DNA of 64,000 bases from Mycobacterium dioxanotrophicus (lineage in GTDB: Bacteria; Actinomycetota; Actinomycetes; Mycobacteriales; Mycobacteriaceae), in NCBI RefSeq assembly GCF_002157835.1, contig NZ_CP020809.1:3534001-3598000 (forward strand), read 5' to 3'. How positions within the stretch are numbered: the first letter of the stretch is position 1; every line of letters starts with the position of its first letter. The notes beneath the pieces were generated by a model. It had not been told where the DNA came from. It saw nothing but the letters and a program-made list of their open reading frames with translations, and made no database searches. Positions 25,927 through 34,961 of this stretch are shown in pieces. The translations under genes were made by a program, and so were the position numbers.

Positions 25927-28539
25927 TCAGAACCCGTACAGGTGCTGCCTCGCGTTGAATGCCGCCGTTCCACCCTCGAGGATCGATTCCGCGAGCGCAC
26001 GGATGGTGGCGTCATCGAGCGATCCGATGCCGCCTTCCACTGGCTTGCCGTTCTGACCGCTGCCCTCCAAAGCGACGATGAGTTCCGCATCGCCGAGGAC
26101 CGGAACATTCGCGTTGTGTGTGCTCGCGATGATCTGGCGCTTGCCCTTAAGTTCGCGGAGGTTCTTGACGATCCCGTCGTACACGAACCTGTTATCGAGA
26201 TCGTCCTCAGGTTGATCAATGACGAGTGGGGCACGTGATGCTCCGAGCAGGAGCAGCAGCAGGGCGGTGGCCCGCTGTCCCTTGGATAGGTCGTCCATCT
26301 TCTTGAACTCCCGCGTACCCGTTCCCGCCCCGATGTCGAGCTGTACCTCCACCGCATTCCCGACCGACAGCTCTTCGATCTGGCGGAAGAGAGCTTCCCC
26401 GGCATCGACCACTCCGCGGGCCTGCGCACCACGGATCGAGAACTTGGCGGTGAGTTCAGCCTCACCCTTGCGAGCAGCCTCAACGAACGCACGGGTCGAA
26501 AAGCCTTCAGCGTCAACGGCTGCCATGATCTGAGTCCGTTGCCCGCTGACCGCGTCTTCGATCAGCGACTTGACGTGGCAACGGTCCTGAGCCGCGATTG
26601 GCTTCACGATGACGACGCCACCTGTAGCTGCGTTCGCAGTTCGGATCGCATCGTGCAGAGCTTCCACCCGCTTGTTCTCGTGCTCGGCGAGTTCCTGGAG
26701 AAGTGTCTTGCGGGAAGCGACCAGTTCCTTGATGTTGGCGTCGATGCCGGCCTGCCGAGGCTCCTTGGCCTTGAGGTCTTCAAGCGCCTTCGTCGTCGTC
26801 AGGTACTTGTCGGGCTCAAGCCCGTCTTGAACGAGCTGCCGCAGCACGTCTGCGTGATCGTCGCGCTGCTCGCGGATAGCATTCGTCCAATCGGTTTCGG
26901 CCGAGGCGATCGCAGCGTCGGCAGCTGCGATCGCTGCTTCGGCCTGAGTCGCGAGTATCTTCAATGTCTCCGCCAACGTGTTCGTCGCAGATTGAACGAG
27001 TCGGAGAGTGTCCGCTTGTGGCGATCCTTCAAGCCCGTCGTACGACGCGCCGAGCTTCGCCGTCAACTGTGTGTCCGTCAGCCCCGTGAGGGTCGACTTT
27101 GCGTCGGCGACGCGCGATTGTCCTTCGGAGAACACCGCCTCGTCCTGGTTCATCCGCGTGACCTCGCTCAACCGAGTAGGCACGTCGGTCTCCTGAAACT
27201 GGCGCACTTGCTCTTCTAAGCGCGGGATGTCGGCGAGTTCTTCCCCGAGTTCGGCCTTGTCCATCTCCGCACGCGCTAGCTTCTCGCGGCTTTCCTTCAA
27301 CGTTGCCAGCGTCGCCTTGTGCTCGGCAGTCAGGTCTCCGTTGCCTTGAAAACGGTGGAGCATACTGGCGACTTTCGCGCTGTCGCTTGTCAATTCCGCC
27401 AGCTCATGCTGTCCGAAGATCTCGACGTCGCCGATCACGTCAGCCGGTTGAAGGCTCGTGACCGTACCGCTGGAGTCCTTGACGAGCGGAGTGTTGTGGA
27501 CAGATCGTTCGATGGTGAACGCCTGGGGCCTCGGCGAGATCGCCTCAACAGCGAGTTTCACGACGGTCCCTGCGCGAAGCACACCTCTGACGATCGCGTC
27601 GTGGTCTGCCTTGGCTGAGGCGCCAATCGGCGTCAGCCCGAGAACGTAGCGAAGGCTCTCGATGGCGGTGGACTTCCCCGTTCCTCGCCCACCGATCAAC
27701 GCGGTCAGATCCGGCGAGAGAGGGATTGTGACGCCGTCCAGGAAGCCGCCGACCCACGAAATTTCCTTCAAGAGAGGGCGTGTCTCTCCCTTGGGATCAG
27801 TGAGAGCGATCCGGGTCTCGGGGGTGCGGACCGCGATCTTGAGGCTCTCGACGGTCAGCGTGCTCACTTTGAACCAGGTGGAGCCACCCTCTGTCTCCAG
27901 AGCATCTGGGTGGGAGATGTCGTCGGCGTGAATGACTGCGAGTGGGTGCCGGCGGTCGAACGGCTTGCGACGTTCGATGATGGCTTCCTGCTCCTGCGCA
28001 GCAGCCACGCTTGGTGTGATCCCCAAGGCATGGAGCTGTGGATGATTGATCAGCTTTGCGAGCGGATTGCCCTGCCGGCCCGTAAGCATCCCGCTGTTCG
28101 CCACGTTGGCGTGCGCAGGAATGACCAGCGCACCGCGATCCGACATCTTCTCCAGGATGTACTCGAAAGAGTGCCCGACGGTGCCGTTGTTGCACCCTGG
28201 GGTGCCACCGCACGCACCGACGGCCGCGTTCACATCGGCAACAGCGGTTCCGGACTCGAAGATGACGAGAAGATGGAAGCCTTCAGCCGTGTTTGCTTCG
28301 AACCCAGGCAAGGCAACGACTCCGCGAGCCGTCGCGTCGTGAATGAGTCCACTCGCCGTGTCGACCGCCCAGTGATCGGTAATCGCGATGAGTTCGATGC
28401 CAAGCTCATCGCATTTATCGAGAAGCGCCTCGTTGTAGTCAGCCTCCGAGGCGAACCTGGTTGAGGGGGAGTTTCGCCCCTGGTACGCGTAGGGGTTGAC
28501 CTGCAGAGCGGCGCGAACCCAATGAGCTCCAGGCATCAC
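25927..28539 (-). CDS. PHP-domain/SMC-like AAA ATPase (TrlF family type), probable defence cargo
   Basis: An 870-aa two-part protein. Residues 1-250 resemble a PHP metal-dependent phosphoesterase: ITDHW at 53-57, GFEANTAEGFHLL (E81, H89), IPAHANVANSG near 140 and HADDISHPD near 204. From residue 280 follows an SMC/RecN-like ATPase: Walker A GGRGTGKS at 283-290, long coiled coil at about 400-680, the signature LSKGQRATALLLLLL, and Walker B LVIDQPEDDLDNRF, then the H-loop STHNANVPVLGDAEL. This architecture is annotated as TrlF family and occurs in defence islands; nuclease action against foreign nucleic acid is inferred. It is the last cargo gene at the left end of element 1. Confidence 0.85.
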   Translation of the reverse strand: MMPGAHWVRAALQVNPYAYQGRNSPSTRFASEADYNEALLDKCDELGIELIAITDHWAVDTASGLIHDATARGVVALPGFEANTAEGFHLLVIFESGTAVADVNAAVGACGGTPGCNNGTVGHSFEYILEKMSDRGALVIPAHANVANSGMLTGRQGNPLAKLINHPQLHALGITPSVAAAQEQEAIIERRKPFDRRHPLAVIHADDISHPDALETEGGSTWFKVSTLTVESLKIAVRTPETRIALTDPKGETRPLLKEISWVGGFLDGVTIPLSPDLTALIGGRGTGKSTAIESLRYVLGLTPIGASAKADHDAIVRGVLRAGTVVKLAVEAISPRPQAFTIERSVHNTPLVKDSSGTVTSLQPADVIGDVEIFGQHELAELTSDSAKVASMLHRFQGNGDLTAEHKATLATLKESREKLARAEMDKAELGEELADIPRLEEQVRQFQETDVPTRLSEVTRMNQDEAVFSEGQSRVADAKSTLTGLTDTQLTAKLGASYDGLEGSPQADTLRLVQSATNTLAETLKILATQAEAAIAAADAAIASAETDWTNAIREQRDDHADVLRQLVQDGLEPDKYLTTTKALEDLKAKEPRQAGIDANIKELVASRKTLLQELAEHENKRVEALHDAIRTANAATGGVVIVKPIAAQDRCHVKSLIEDAVSGQRTQIMAAVDAEGFSTRAFVEAARKGEAELTAKFSIRGAQARGVVDAGEALFRQIEELSVGNAVEVQLDIGAGTGTREFKKMDDLSKGQRATALLLLLLGASRAPLVIDQPEDDLDNRFVYDGIVKNLRELKGKRQIIASTHNANVPVLGDAELIVALEGSGQNGKPVEGGIGSLDDATIRALAESILEGGTAAFNARQHLYGF

Positions 28540-28585
28540 ATCGCCCGCTTAGTCGGACGCAGGGATGCCCGGACCAACTGCTGGC

Positions 28586-28744
28586 TCATTCGTCGAGCGC
28601 CTTCACGAGTGCATCTTGCGCGTCGCTGTAGAAGATGAATGAAACCCTCGTCGCGCCCAGGTGGGGAATGCCGATTGTATGGCTCGTGGTTGTCCGCAGC
28701 GTACCGAGGACGGAATCGCTCTCAGCGATAAGGGAACTCGTCAT
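28586..28744 (-). CDS. Small hypothetical protein upstream of the PHP-ATPase
   Basis: A 52-aa frame from ATG 28744 (MTSSLIAESDSVLGT) with AAGGAG about 14 nt upstream; an ATG at 28774 would add 10 residues. The sequence contains a beta-like stretch ATRVSFIFYSD and an acidic end. It lies 46 bp ahead of the PHP-ATPase gene on the same strand and may be its co-expressed partner. No family recognised. Confidence 0.5.
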   Translation of the reverse strand: MTSSLIAESDSVLGTLRTTTSHTIGIPHLGATRVSFIFYSDAQDALVKALDE

Positions 28745-28869
28745 CTCTCGGTTTTTCTCCTTCGCCACACGCACATGGCGGCATTAGTCCACAGCTCCGC
28801 ATCTCGACGAGCCACGCGATGCACTCCATTCCGGTCTCATTGCAGCAGGAGCTACTGACAATTGAGCAG

Positions 28870-29058
28870 TCATGAGACGCGTTCCCGTGCCGCACCGCCA
28901 CGGCGCACCCAGTCGTCGATCTCGCTGGCTTGGAACTTCCAGAGGCGCCCAACCTTGTGGGCGGGCATGGCCTTCTCGGCGATCCAGGTGTACACGGTGT
29001 CTTTGGTGATCCCGAGGTGTGCGGCGACGTCATCTGCGGGCAGCCACGGCTCAGCCAC
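28870..29058 (-). CDS. Excisionase-type helix-turn-helix protein
   Basis: A 62-aa DNA-binding protein of the MerR/excisionase superfamily: LPADDVAAHLGITKDTVYTWI is the helix-turn-helix and PAHKVGRLWKFQASEIDDWVR the wing. GGGAGG six nt before the GTG at 29058 sets the start. Such proteins act as excisionases or as regulators of small defence operons; here it precedes the 52-aa protein and the PHP-ATPase on the same strand, so it may regulate this cargo or affect element excision. Confidence 0.82.
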   Translation of the reverse strand: MAEPWLPADDVAAHLGITKDTVYTWIAEKAMPAHKVGRLWKFQASEIDDWVRRGGAARERVS

Positions 29059-29445
29059 GTCGATCCTCCCTAGCACAGCGTGACCCGGGCGAGTCAACGG
29101 CCTCAGAGCCTATCGGAGGTCGGGCGGTTTTAACGGGGTTTGTCCGGGCGTGGCCGAATCGAGCTGGGTGTGGCCGGGTGGGTTACACCGCGATGAACAA
29201 GTGTTACGGGACTAAATCGGCTCGCTCCACACGCTGCACGAGAAGCCGATGAAGTCCATTGACCAGGAGACATTGGTCATGGCGGATGCGGTGCAATGGA
29301 TTCCATGTCGCACATTCCGGCGCGATACACGTCCACCAGGGCACCGCTATGACCGGCGACCGATGGCTCGGGGGTGATCGGCAGCCGATTCAGCAGGTCC
29401 CGGGGGGAGGTACGCGGATAGTTGCGGCGCCGAGGAGTGCGAGGG
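29059..29445. other. Intergenic stretch between tniQ and the HTH cargo gene
   Basis: About 390 bp with no supported gene. It separates the transposition operon from the cargo operon and must contain the cargo promoter if that is independent. A few short frames occur but none has a ribosome site or protein-like composition. Confidence 0.4.
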
Positions 29446-30249
29446 TCAGGCCACGCTGCGGACGTGTGCCTCAAGCAGTTCCTGCAGGTTGTTGACCAGC
29501 AGCCATCGGTCGTCCCCGGCCCAATCGAGACTGTCAGTCAATGCGCGTCTGATCTCGTACCGCTGCCGTGTGCCTTGACCCGCCCAGATGACTAGTTGGG
29601 GGCGAGTCACGGCGCGAAGCGCCAGCACCGTCTGCGGGAACAGAGCGACCCGGTCATCGGTGCCGACGGTGAATTTGGGCTGGTCACGAGCTCGCCGGAG
29701 TCTGTCTGGCCACGCGCTCTCACCAATCATGTAGGCATGGTCGCGCACAGCGTCCCAGGTGCCTTCGTACAGTTCGCGGGTTGCATACCCTGATCGGACC
29801 ATGCAGCGAAGGGTGTGCTCAGCCTTCCAGAGGTCGGCGTCGAGGACGGCGGGGCGTTGAAGTTTGCCTAGCCATTGGCCGTGCCGACGGCAGAAGGCGA
29901 ATCGGATGTGGGGGAACGTGGTCACTGCTGTACCGGCGGTGCATGACAGGCATGCGGTGCCACTGGCGGACTGCTTGTCCCACGGACCACGGGTGTTCCG
30001 GTGCCCGACGAGCGCCCATGCGTGCGCAGATTCGAAGGTGTCAGGTTTTGGGCCGCCGAGTTCGGCAATCACGGCTCCGAGTTCGACCGCGTCGCGTCCT
30101 TTGGTGCGCTGTCTTTGTCGGACAACGGTTTCCATCCACGGACGGTCGATCGAATTCGCTGTGCATAGCCGTTTGAAGTATGACCCAGGAGTCTCGAGGT
30201 GAACCGGGCGGACAGGTACCGTCTGGCGTGGCAGTCGATCGAGATTCAT
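29446..30249 (-). CDS. tniQ: TniQ/TnsD family target-selection protein (element 1)
   Basis: A 267-aa TniQ-family protein. It starts MNLDRLPRQTVPVRPVHLETPGSYFKRL and has the zinc-finger set CLSCTAG...FCRRHGQWL around residues 100-130 shared by TniQ and TnsD. In Tn7-like elements this protein recognises the target and recruits TnsC. It is short compared with TnsD, closer to the Tn5053 TniQ class. The ATG overlaps the tnsC stop (ATGA). No CRISPR genes accompany it, so targeting is presumably by protein-DNA recognition. Confidence 0.85.
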   Translation of the reverse strand: MNLDRLPRQTVPVRPVHLETPGSYFKRLCTANSIDRPWMETVVRQRQRTKGRDAVELGAVIAELGGPKPDTFESAHAWALVGHRNTRGPWDKQSASGTACLSCTAGTAVTTFPHIRFAFCRRHGQWLGKLQRPAVLDADLWKAEHTLRCMVRSGYATRELYEGTWDAVRDHAYMIGESAWPDRLRRARDQPKFTVGTDDRVALFPQTVLALRAVTRPQLVIWAGQGTRQRYEIRRALTDSLDWAGDDRWLLVNNLQELLEAHVRSVA

Positions 30250-31250
30250 GCAACGCCGATCTGCCCGACTCCGACAAGGTGATCTTGCGTGATGATCTCG
30301 TCGCCAGTGTCATCACGGTCGGTGATCGCGTTCGCCATCGCGAGGGCAAGAATGCTTCGGAGGTCGCCGATTTTTCCACCGGTCATCGTCAGCAGGATGT
30401 CGGCGTAGGGGGCGAGATGATCGGGTTCGGCATCCAGCAAGTGCATTGCACCGCCGAGTGAGTTGATCAGCGAGGCCCAGTGACCGCGTGAGGTGTCGTC
30501 ACTGCCGAGGAACGGACGCATCTGTGTCACTTGGCATCTGGCCATGATCTGCTCTGCTGGCCGGCTCGAGAGTCCTTCAAGCAGGTCGACGCCGGCGAAT
30601 ACGCAGATCGCCCCCGAGTCGTTCATGATCGTCTTCAAGGAGTTGACCGCATCGTCACCGGTCTTGCCGTCGAGTTTGAGCATCTGGAGCTCGTCGATGA
30701 TCAGCATCTGGGTGTGTCGCCGACGCAGAGCGTCGAGAGCCTGATCGGTGAGCTGGTGTTGCGTGGCGGACTTGAAGCTGTGCGGGATTCCGTAGAAGTT
30801 GAGGATCGAGCTGGCGATCGACTTCGGGGATGCCTTCGGCTCCATTTCGATGTAGGCCACGGGTGCACGTCCGGTCTCCCGGAAGTCAGGCGCGCGTTTG
30901 CCTGCCCACTGCTCGACTTCGGCAGCGAGGCGGATCAATGCAGTGGTTTTCCCGATGTGTGGCGGGCCAGTCAGGACGATCCCACGCTCACCCACGGCGC
31001 TGGGGTTATGGACGCGCAGTAGTGATAACCCGGTCATGGTCAGTCGCCGCAGCGCAGGTGTCCTCACGATCAGTCCGTTGCTGAACCATTGCAGCCGCTG
31101 GTCGTCATAGAGAACCTGTTCAGCCTCGGTGCACCGGTCGAAGTCGGTGCGGCTAAGGACATCCGGCCGGATGATGTGGTTATCGATCCTCTGACGCAGC
31201 CCATCCAGGGTTGTCTTACGGCCGTGTGTCGCAAATGCGTTGTGGTTCAT
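30246..31250 (-). CDS. tnsC: TnsC/TniB-type AAA ATPase (element 1)
   Basis: A 334-aa AAA+ ATPase that links target choice to the transposase. Walker A is GPPHIGKT at 95-102 and Walker B LIIDE at 183-187, followed by the sensor-like CVFAGVDLL. The ATG at 31250 lies 13 nt after the tnsB stop with GAAAG between; a longer in-frame ATG at 31373 would overlap tnsB heavily and is rejected. It overlaps tniQ by 4 nt, so the two are coupled. Confidence 0.9.
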   Translation of the reverse strand: MNHNAFATHGRKTTLDGLRQRIDNHIIRPDVLSRTDFDRCTEAEQVLYDDQRLQWFSNGLIVRTPALRRLTMTGLSLLRVHNPSAVGERGIVLTGPPHIGKTTALIRLAAEVEQWAGKRAPDFRETGRAPVAYIEMEPKASPKSIASSILNFYGIPHSFKSATQHQLTDQALDALRRRHTQMLIIDELQMLKLDGKTGDDAVNSLKTIMNDSGAICVFAGVDLLEGLSSRPAEQIMARCQVTQMRPFLGSDDTSRGHWASLINSLGGAMHLLDAEPDHLAPYADILLTMTGGKIGDLRSILALAMANAITDRDDTGDEIITQDHLVGVGQIGVA

Positions 31251-31263
31251 AGTCTGTGGACTT

Positions 31264-33279
31264 TCAGGCAACCGTGTAGTCGTCGGGGTGTTCACGCACG
31301 GGCACGGCAGTCGGAAGCTGCATAGGTTCGACAGCTGCTGGACGGGGGAGCCGGTCACGTTTGCGATTGGCACGTTCGGCAGCAGTCTTTGTGGCCTTCT
31401 TCCGTGCGGCTTTGCCTGACGAGGTCTTTTGTGTGCCCGTGTCAGTTCCGGAGCGTGTCGCTTTCACGCGATGGGATTCGGCATCCAGGAAGTCCTGCGC
31501 CCACTGGGTGTGCGGATCGTCCGCCTGGGCCGTAGCGGAGAGGCTCGCGGTGGTGCTCGTACCGAAAGGCAGGGCGGCGAGCCGAATTGATCGTGCGAAG
31601 CAAGTGATCCATTCACCGTTGTCGGGGTGGCGAACCCAGATCCGGTCTGTGTCATAGGGATCTTGACGAATCTCGTGCTTGCCGGGCCGTCCCCGGACTT
31701 CGTTGAGATCGGGGGAGTCGTAGATCTCGTTGCTCAGGTGGATGCCGTCTGATTGGAAAGTCCGCTCGTGCCGGGGCATCAGGGAGATGTAGTCGGACTG
31801 GGAGATCGGGATCGGGATACCGGCGCTGGCGTCGAAGGTCGCGGAGTACATCTGGTTCGGCGTAAACGTCCGTCCTGGATGCTCGCGAAGCATCAGTCCC
31901 TTGTGTGGACGATTCTGATAGACGGTGACGATGAACGACCACATGCCATCGACCAGCTGCGTGAACGGAATCGGTGCCCGCTGGTTGCGGCCGCGATGGT
32001 CAGGGGAGTTGCCGACGTAGGCGTCCAGACGTGACAGGAACAGGCTGTTCATGCTCTTGAAGAACCGCTCGACATGAGGCTTCGCCGTCGGTGAATGAGG
32101 TGGTGCGTCCACGACGCTCCACCCGAGCATTTCTGCGGCTACCCGGCTGGCCAGAAAGTCTTTACCGCGGTCCATGGTCAGCGTCTCGATGGAAATGAAC
32201 GGCATCGCCGGAGCGTCCCCGGTGGCCTGTCCCATCGCGATCATTTCACTGGAAGGGAGCGTCTTCGAATTCGACAGCCACAGTGCCGGGTTCATGCGAT
32301 CAATGACACGACACGGTGCAGCGATCCGAGCGAAAAGCACAGTGTGGTCTGTAGATGATGGCGCACCGGCGTGAATGTGGAAGCCGGCAACGCTCCCGGA
32401 ATAGACGTCGACGGCAGCGGTCATGTAGGGGCGGATGATCTTGCCGTCGGGCATCGCGGTTTCGACGTCTAGGGTGTTCGAATCGATCTCGACGTATTGT
32501 CCTGGGTAGAAAGCGAGGATCGGCTGGAATGCTCGGTTTGGCCGGTTCGATTCTGATCGGCGGTGACTGGCGGTCTTAGTCAGGCCGGCTGCTTCCAGCA
32601 TCGGGGTAAGCCAGCGTCGTATCGTGCGGTCGCTTGGCCAGTTGACGTCTTTCCCCGGATTATCCTGGCGGACACGATGTTTGACCTTATCTATGAAGTA
32701 AAGGACATCGCGGCTGGTCGCACCGAGATGATCAGCGATGACACGCTGAGCGGCTTCCTCGATCTCAGGTGCGATTCGCCGTGGTTCCTGACGGCGCAGG
32801 AGCCGCCGGTCGACGAGCCCGGCGATACCTTCCGTTCGGTACTTGGCGACTTTCCGGAACAGGCTTGGCCGCGACGTTTTGATTCCCGCGGCATCGAGTT
32901 CAGCAAGCTTGCGCTGCACGCGTTCTTCAAGGGTCGTCTCTGGGCCGTAGCCATCACGCGGCTGGGCATCCGGGTCGTGTGGATCGATCAGGCCGGACTG
33001 CACCTCGTTCACGTGTTGCAGCCAGAACAGGACATCCTGACGAACTTCCGACGCAAGCATTGCGAGTTCAACGCGGTTGCGCGCCGCCCGGGCATGCTCG
33101 GTGTCTGCATGATGATGCTCGAAGGACTCTTCTTGGGAGATCGTCGCGAGATCGACCCAGACGGGCGAGCCGCCTGCCACGGGGTTCAGGCGCGTACCAC
33201 GCTCACCGTGGGCGTCGACTATCCAGTCGCAGCCGTCCCAGGTGACGATGTCTCCGAGGTTCACGCTCCGCAGTTGCAT
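31264..33279 (-). CDS. tnsB: TnsB/TniA-type DDE transposase (element 1)
   Basis: A 671-aa Mu/TnsB-type integrase-fold transposase. The catalytic triad is D266 (YVEIDSNTLD), D370 (LTMDRGKDF) and E404 (KPHVERFFKS). An N-terminal DNA-binding region with helix-turn-helix (TSRPSLFRKVAKYRTEGIAGL) precedes the catalytic core; the C-terminal tail from about 600 is rich in Lys, Arg and Ala and likely contacts TnsC. It cuts the 3' ends and joins them to target DNA. It overlaps tnsA by 19 nt. Confidence 0.92.
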   Translation of the reverse strand: MQLRSVNLGDIVTWDGCDWIVDAHGERGTRLNPVAGGSPVWVDLATISQEESFEHHHADTEHARAARNRVELAMLASEVRQDVLFWLQHVNEVQSGLIDPHDPDAQPRDGYGPETTLEERVQRKLAELDAAGIKTSRPSLFRKVAKYRTEGIAGLVDRRLLRRQEPRRIAPEIEEAAQRVIADHLGATSRDVLYFIDKVKHRVRQDNPGKDVNWPSDRTIRRWLTPMLEAAGLTKTASHRRSESNRPNRAFQPILAFYPGQYVEIDSNTLDVETAMPDGKIIRPYMTAAVDVYSGSVAGFHIHAGAPSSTDHTVLFARIAAPCRVIDRMNPALWLSNSKTLPSSEMIAMGQATGDAPAMPFISIETLTMDRGKDFLASRVAAEMLGWSVVDAPPHSPTAKPHVERFFKSMNSLFLSRLDAYVGNSPDHRGRNQRAPIPFTQLVDGMWSFIVTVYQNRPHKGLMLREHPGRTFTPNQMYSATFDASAGIPIPISQSDYISLMPRHERTFQSDGIHLSNEIYDSPDLNEVRGRPGKHEIRQDPYDTDRIWVRHPDNGEWITCFARSIRLAALPFGTSTTASLSATAQADDPHTQWAQDFLDAESHRVKATRSGTDTGTQKTSSGKAARKKATKTAAERANRKRDRLPRPAAVEPMQLPTAVPVREHPDDYTVA

Positions 33280-34043
33280 GGTTCTCTCTTGTGGACGCTT
33301 TCCAGTAGGCTCGACTCGGTAACTACCTGGTCAAAATCAGTGCGTAAATACTTGTGCCACAACAGATGTCGGATATGCGCGGCTGCAATGTATGGTCGTT
33401 TGAGATCGGCTTTGAGCGCTCCGTCGCGGAATGTGCATTCGTCGGCGAACACCGCGACCAACCGGTCAAGCTCGGGCCGCCCTGGGTGATATCGCATGTG
33501 CCGTGCTGCACGAAGCCACTCGAGATTGCGCAGCTTGGTCGGGTGCAATTCGTGCAGCACCTGATGCTTCCAGCCGACTGTGCGACATACGTCCGCCGTC
33601 TTCGCGAACTGCTCGACCGTAGCATCGGTCATGCGACCCAATAGCTTGACGTCATAGAGGACCTGGTCACCGCTGCGGAGCGTGGCGAAGAAGTCAGGGA
33701 AGTGGGTCGAACCGTCGGCGAAGCTGATTTTCATGGGCTGCGATGCGATCTGGCGAACCAGGCCGTTAAAGTCCAGCGACAGCAAGGATTCGGCTTCCAA
33801 GCCTGATTCGCACCACACATGCGTACGCTGCGAGGCGAAATACTGCCGCGAATGCCGATTCAGCCGGTTCTGAAACTGGACGCCGGAACGCCAGGGCAGA
33901 GCTCGGTGGAAATGCTCATGAAGCAAGGCAGGCGACACCGCAGCCGATCGTTCGTTCCCGTCGGCGGTGATCCACGAGACCGTGTCGATCCCGATCTGCG
34001 CCGACGAATCTGCCGATGACTCCACGGACGTGCAACTGGACAT
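33261..34043 (-). CDS. tnsA: TnsA-type endonuclease (element 1)
   Basis: About 260 aa, resembling TnsA, which cuts the 5' transposon ends so the element moves by cut-and-paste. The catalytic set appears intact: an acidic residue in CESGLEAESLLSL (E79 or E83), D117 in HFPDFFATLR and K133 in YDVKLLGR, a 16-residue D-to-K gap. The frame runs open to 34097 but begins inside the right-end repeat with TTG; I take the ATG at 34043 (MSSCTSVES), with ATG 34055 as alternative. First gene of the transposition operon. Confidence 0.82.
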   Translation of the reverse strand: MSSCTSVESSADSSAQIGIDTVSWITADGNERSAAVSPALLHEHFHRALPWRSGVQFQNRLNRHSRQYFASQRTHVWCESGLEAESLLSLDFNGLVRQIASQPMKISFADGSTHFPDFFATLRSGDQVLYDVKLLGRMTDATVEQFAKTADVCRTVGWKHQVLHELHPTKLRNLEWLRAARHMRYHPGRPELDRLVAVFADECTFRDGALKADLKRPYIAAAHIRHLLWHKYLRTDFDQVVTESSLLESVHKREPCNCGA

Positions 34044-34089
34044 GCGCCAGACCATATTGCGGGGGTACGACAAGCTGATGGGGCCCGAC

Positions 34090-34156
34090 AGTCTCAACTA
34101 TCTGTCACGGAATCTCAACTAGGGTGTCAAAATCTCAAATAGGTTGTCATCCGACA
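34090..34156. repeat. Right end of element 1 with three TnsB-type binding sites
   Basis: Read toward the inside, cores TTGAGA(C/T)T lie at 34131-34138, 34111-34118 and 34090-34097, spaced 20-21 bp; the terminal TGT (ACA on plus) is at 34154-34156. The compact spacing matches right ends of Tn7-like elements. The repeat array overlaps the start region of tnsA, so TnsB may repress the operon. Confidence 0.85.
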
Positions 34157-34161
34157 ACGAG
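34157..34161. repeat. Target-site duplication, right copy (element 1)
   Basis: ACGAG, identical to 25651-25655, directly after the terminal ACA of element 1. Confidence 0.9.
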
Positions 34162-34208
34162 ACCAAACAATCACGGCCATGTGTCGAGTCTGGAAGGGAG
34201 GTCCGATA

Positions 34209-34236
34209 ACCTGACATAATGTAGGTTATCGGTACG
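34209..34236 (-). other. dif: dif-like XerC/XerD recombination site
   Basis: On the minus strand the 28 bp read as an 11-6-11 Xer site: CGTACCGATAA, CCTACA, TTATGTCAGGT. As I recall the published actinobacterial dif consensus, its core CCGATAA-nnn-ACATTATGTCA is matched exactly; the right arm also parallels E. coli TTATGTTAAAT. Two unusual points: 10-bp perfect inverted arms (CCGATAACCT at 34203-34212, AGGTTATCGG at 34223-34232) extend the symmetry, and it lies between two transposons. It could be the chromosomal dif or an element-borne copy; an operator is a weaker alternative. Confidence 0.65.
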
Positions 34237-34961
34237 GAACTACGCTGAGCTCGACAACTCGCAGCTCGCAACTGCTGCGCACGCACCGTTACCGCCCAAC
34301 GGCGTTTGAGTCGCATGAGGTGAAAGCACTCGCTCCAGATTCGGTCGTCATACTTGGTGGCGACCACAATCCTTACGCGGCACTGGACCGCCGGCACCCG
34401 TTTGTGCATCAGCTCAAGCGGCGTCCGTCTCAATCGATCAATCAATTGTTCGGGCGTTAGGTGAAGCGTTGCGAGCTTCGGCGGGTTGCCGGGTCGCGAG
34501 TGGCCGGTTCTGTTTGTTTCAGACCCCTCTTCAAAGGGCGACCTACATCGACGTCATTTCGTCACAGTGACGAATCATGCTGTCGTGCACGGATATTCGA
34601 GGCACTCCAGTCGGCGGCGGTCTGTAACACGTACCGGTGTCCGATCCGGAACTAGTTGAGAGAATGTTTGCCGACAGATGCGTGTGCTGGGTGGTCTGTG
34701 TGGCTCCCCCAGCACGCCGCCTCTTCGTTGCCCTCAAAATCGGTTAGCCCCGGTGCACCGGGTCTCGGTGCGAACGCTACCCGTGTTCGTACCGCAGACT
34801 CTGCGCCCATCGACCCACGCCTTGTCACTATGACACTTCAAAAGAAGCTGTATGGCACCAGGATTCATTATTTTGATGGCAGATACGTGACGGCCGACAG
34901 CTGACCGGATTTGGCTCGTGGTCCTCCCGACAGCGATGCCGTCACACAGCGAGACGAGATC

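Larger units (their letters stand above)
25656..34156 (-). mobile_element. Tn7/Tn5053-like transposon, element 1 (tnsABC-tniQ with PHP-ATPase cargo)
   Basis: A complete element of 8,501 bp. Its ends are imperfect inverted repeats of about 45 bp, left TGTTGGGTGCCAACAAATCT and right (read inward) TGTCGGATGACAACCTATTT, both continuing TGAGA(C/T)T. Each end carries several TnsB-type sites with core TTGAGACT: four on the left, three on the right. It is flanked by the duplication ACGAG. Genes run right to left: tnsA, tnsB, tnsC, tniQ, a small HTH gene, a 52-aa gene and the 870-aa PHP/SMC-type ATPase. There is no resolvase gene, unlike Tn5053. All transposition genes are intact, so the element could be active. 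Confidence 0.93.

Noticed and set aside
28722..29033. Minus-strand 103-codon frame over the HTH and 52-aa genes, with a Cys-rich end
   Set aside because: Most of it is the shadow of the HTH gene in another frame; the Cys-rich end has no start of its own with a ribosome site.
29446..30249. CRISPR-associated (CAST) targeting for element 1
   Set aside because: No cas genes or repeats are present; TniQ stands alone.
34119..34445. Minus-strand frame of 108 codons crossing the right end of element 1
   Set aside because: It runs through the transposon end and the dif-like site, has no ribosome site and its composition is not protein-like.
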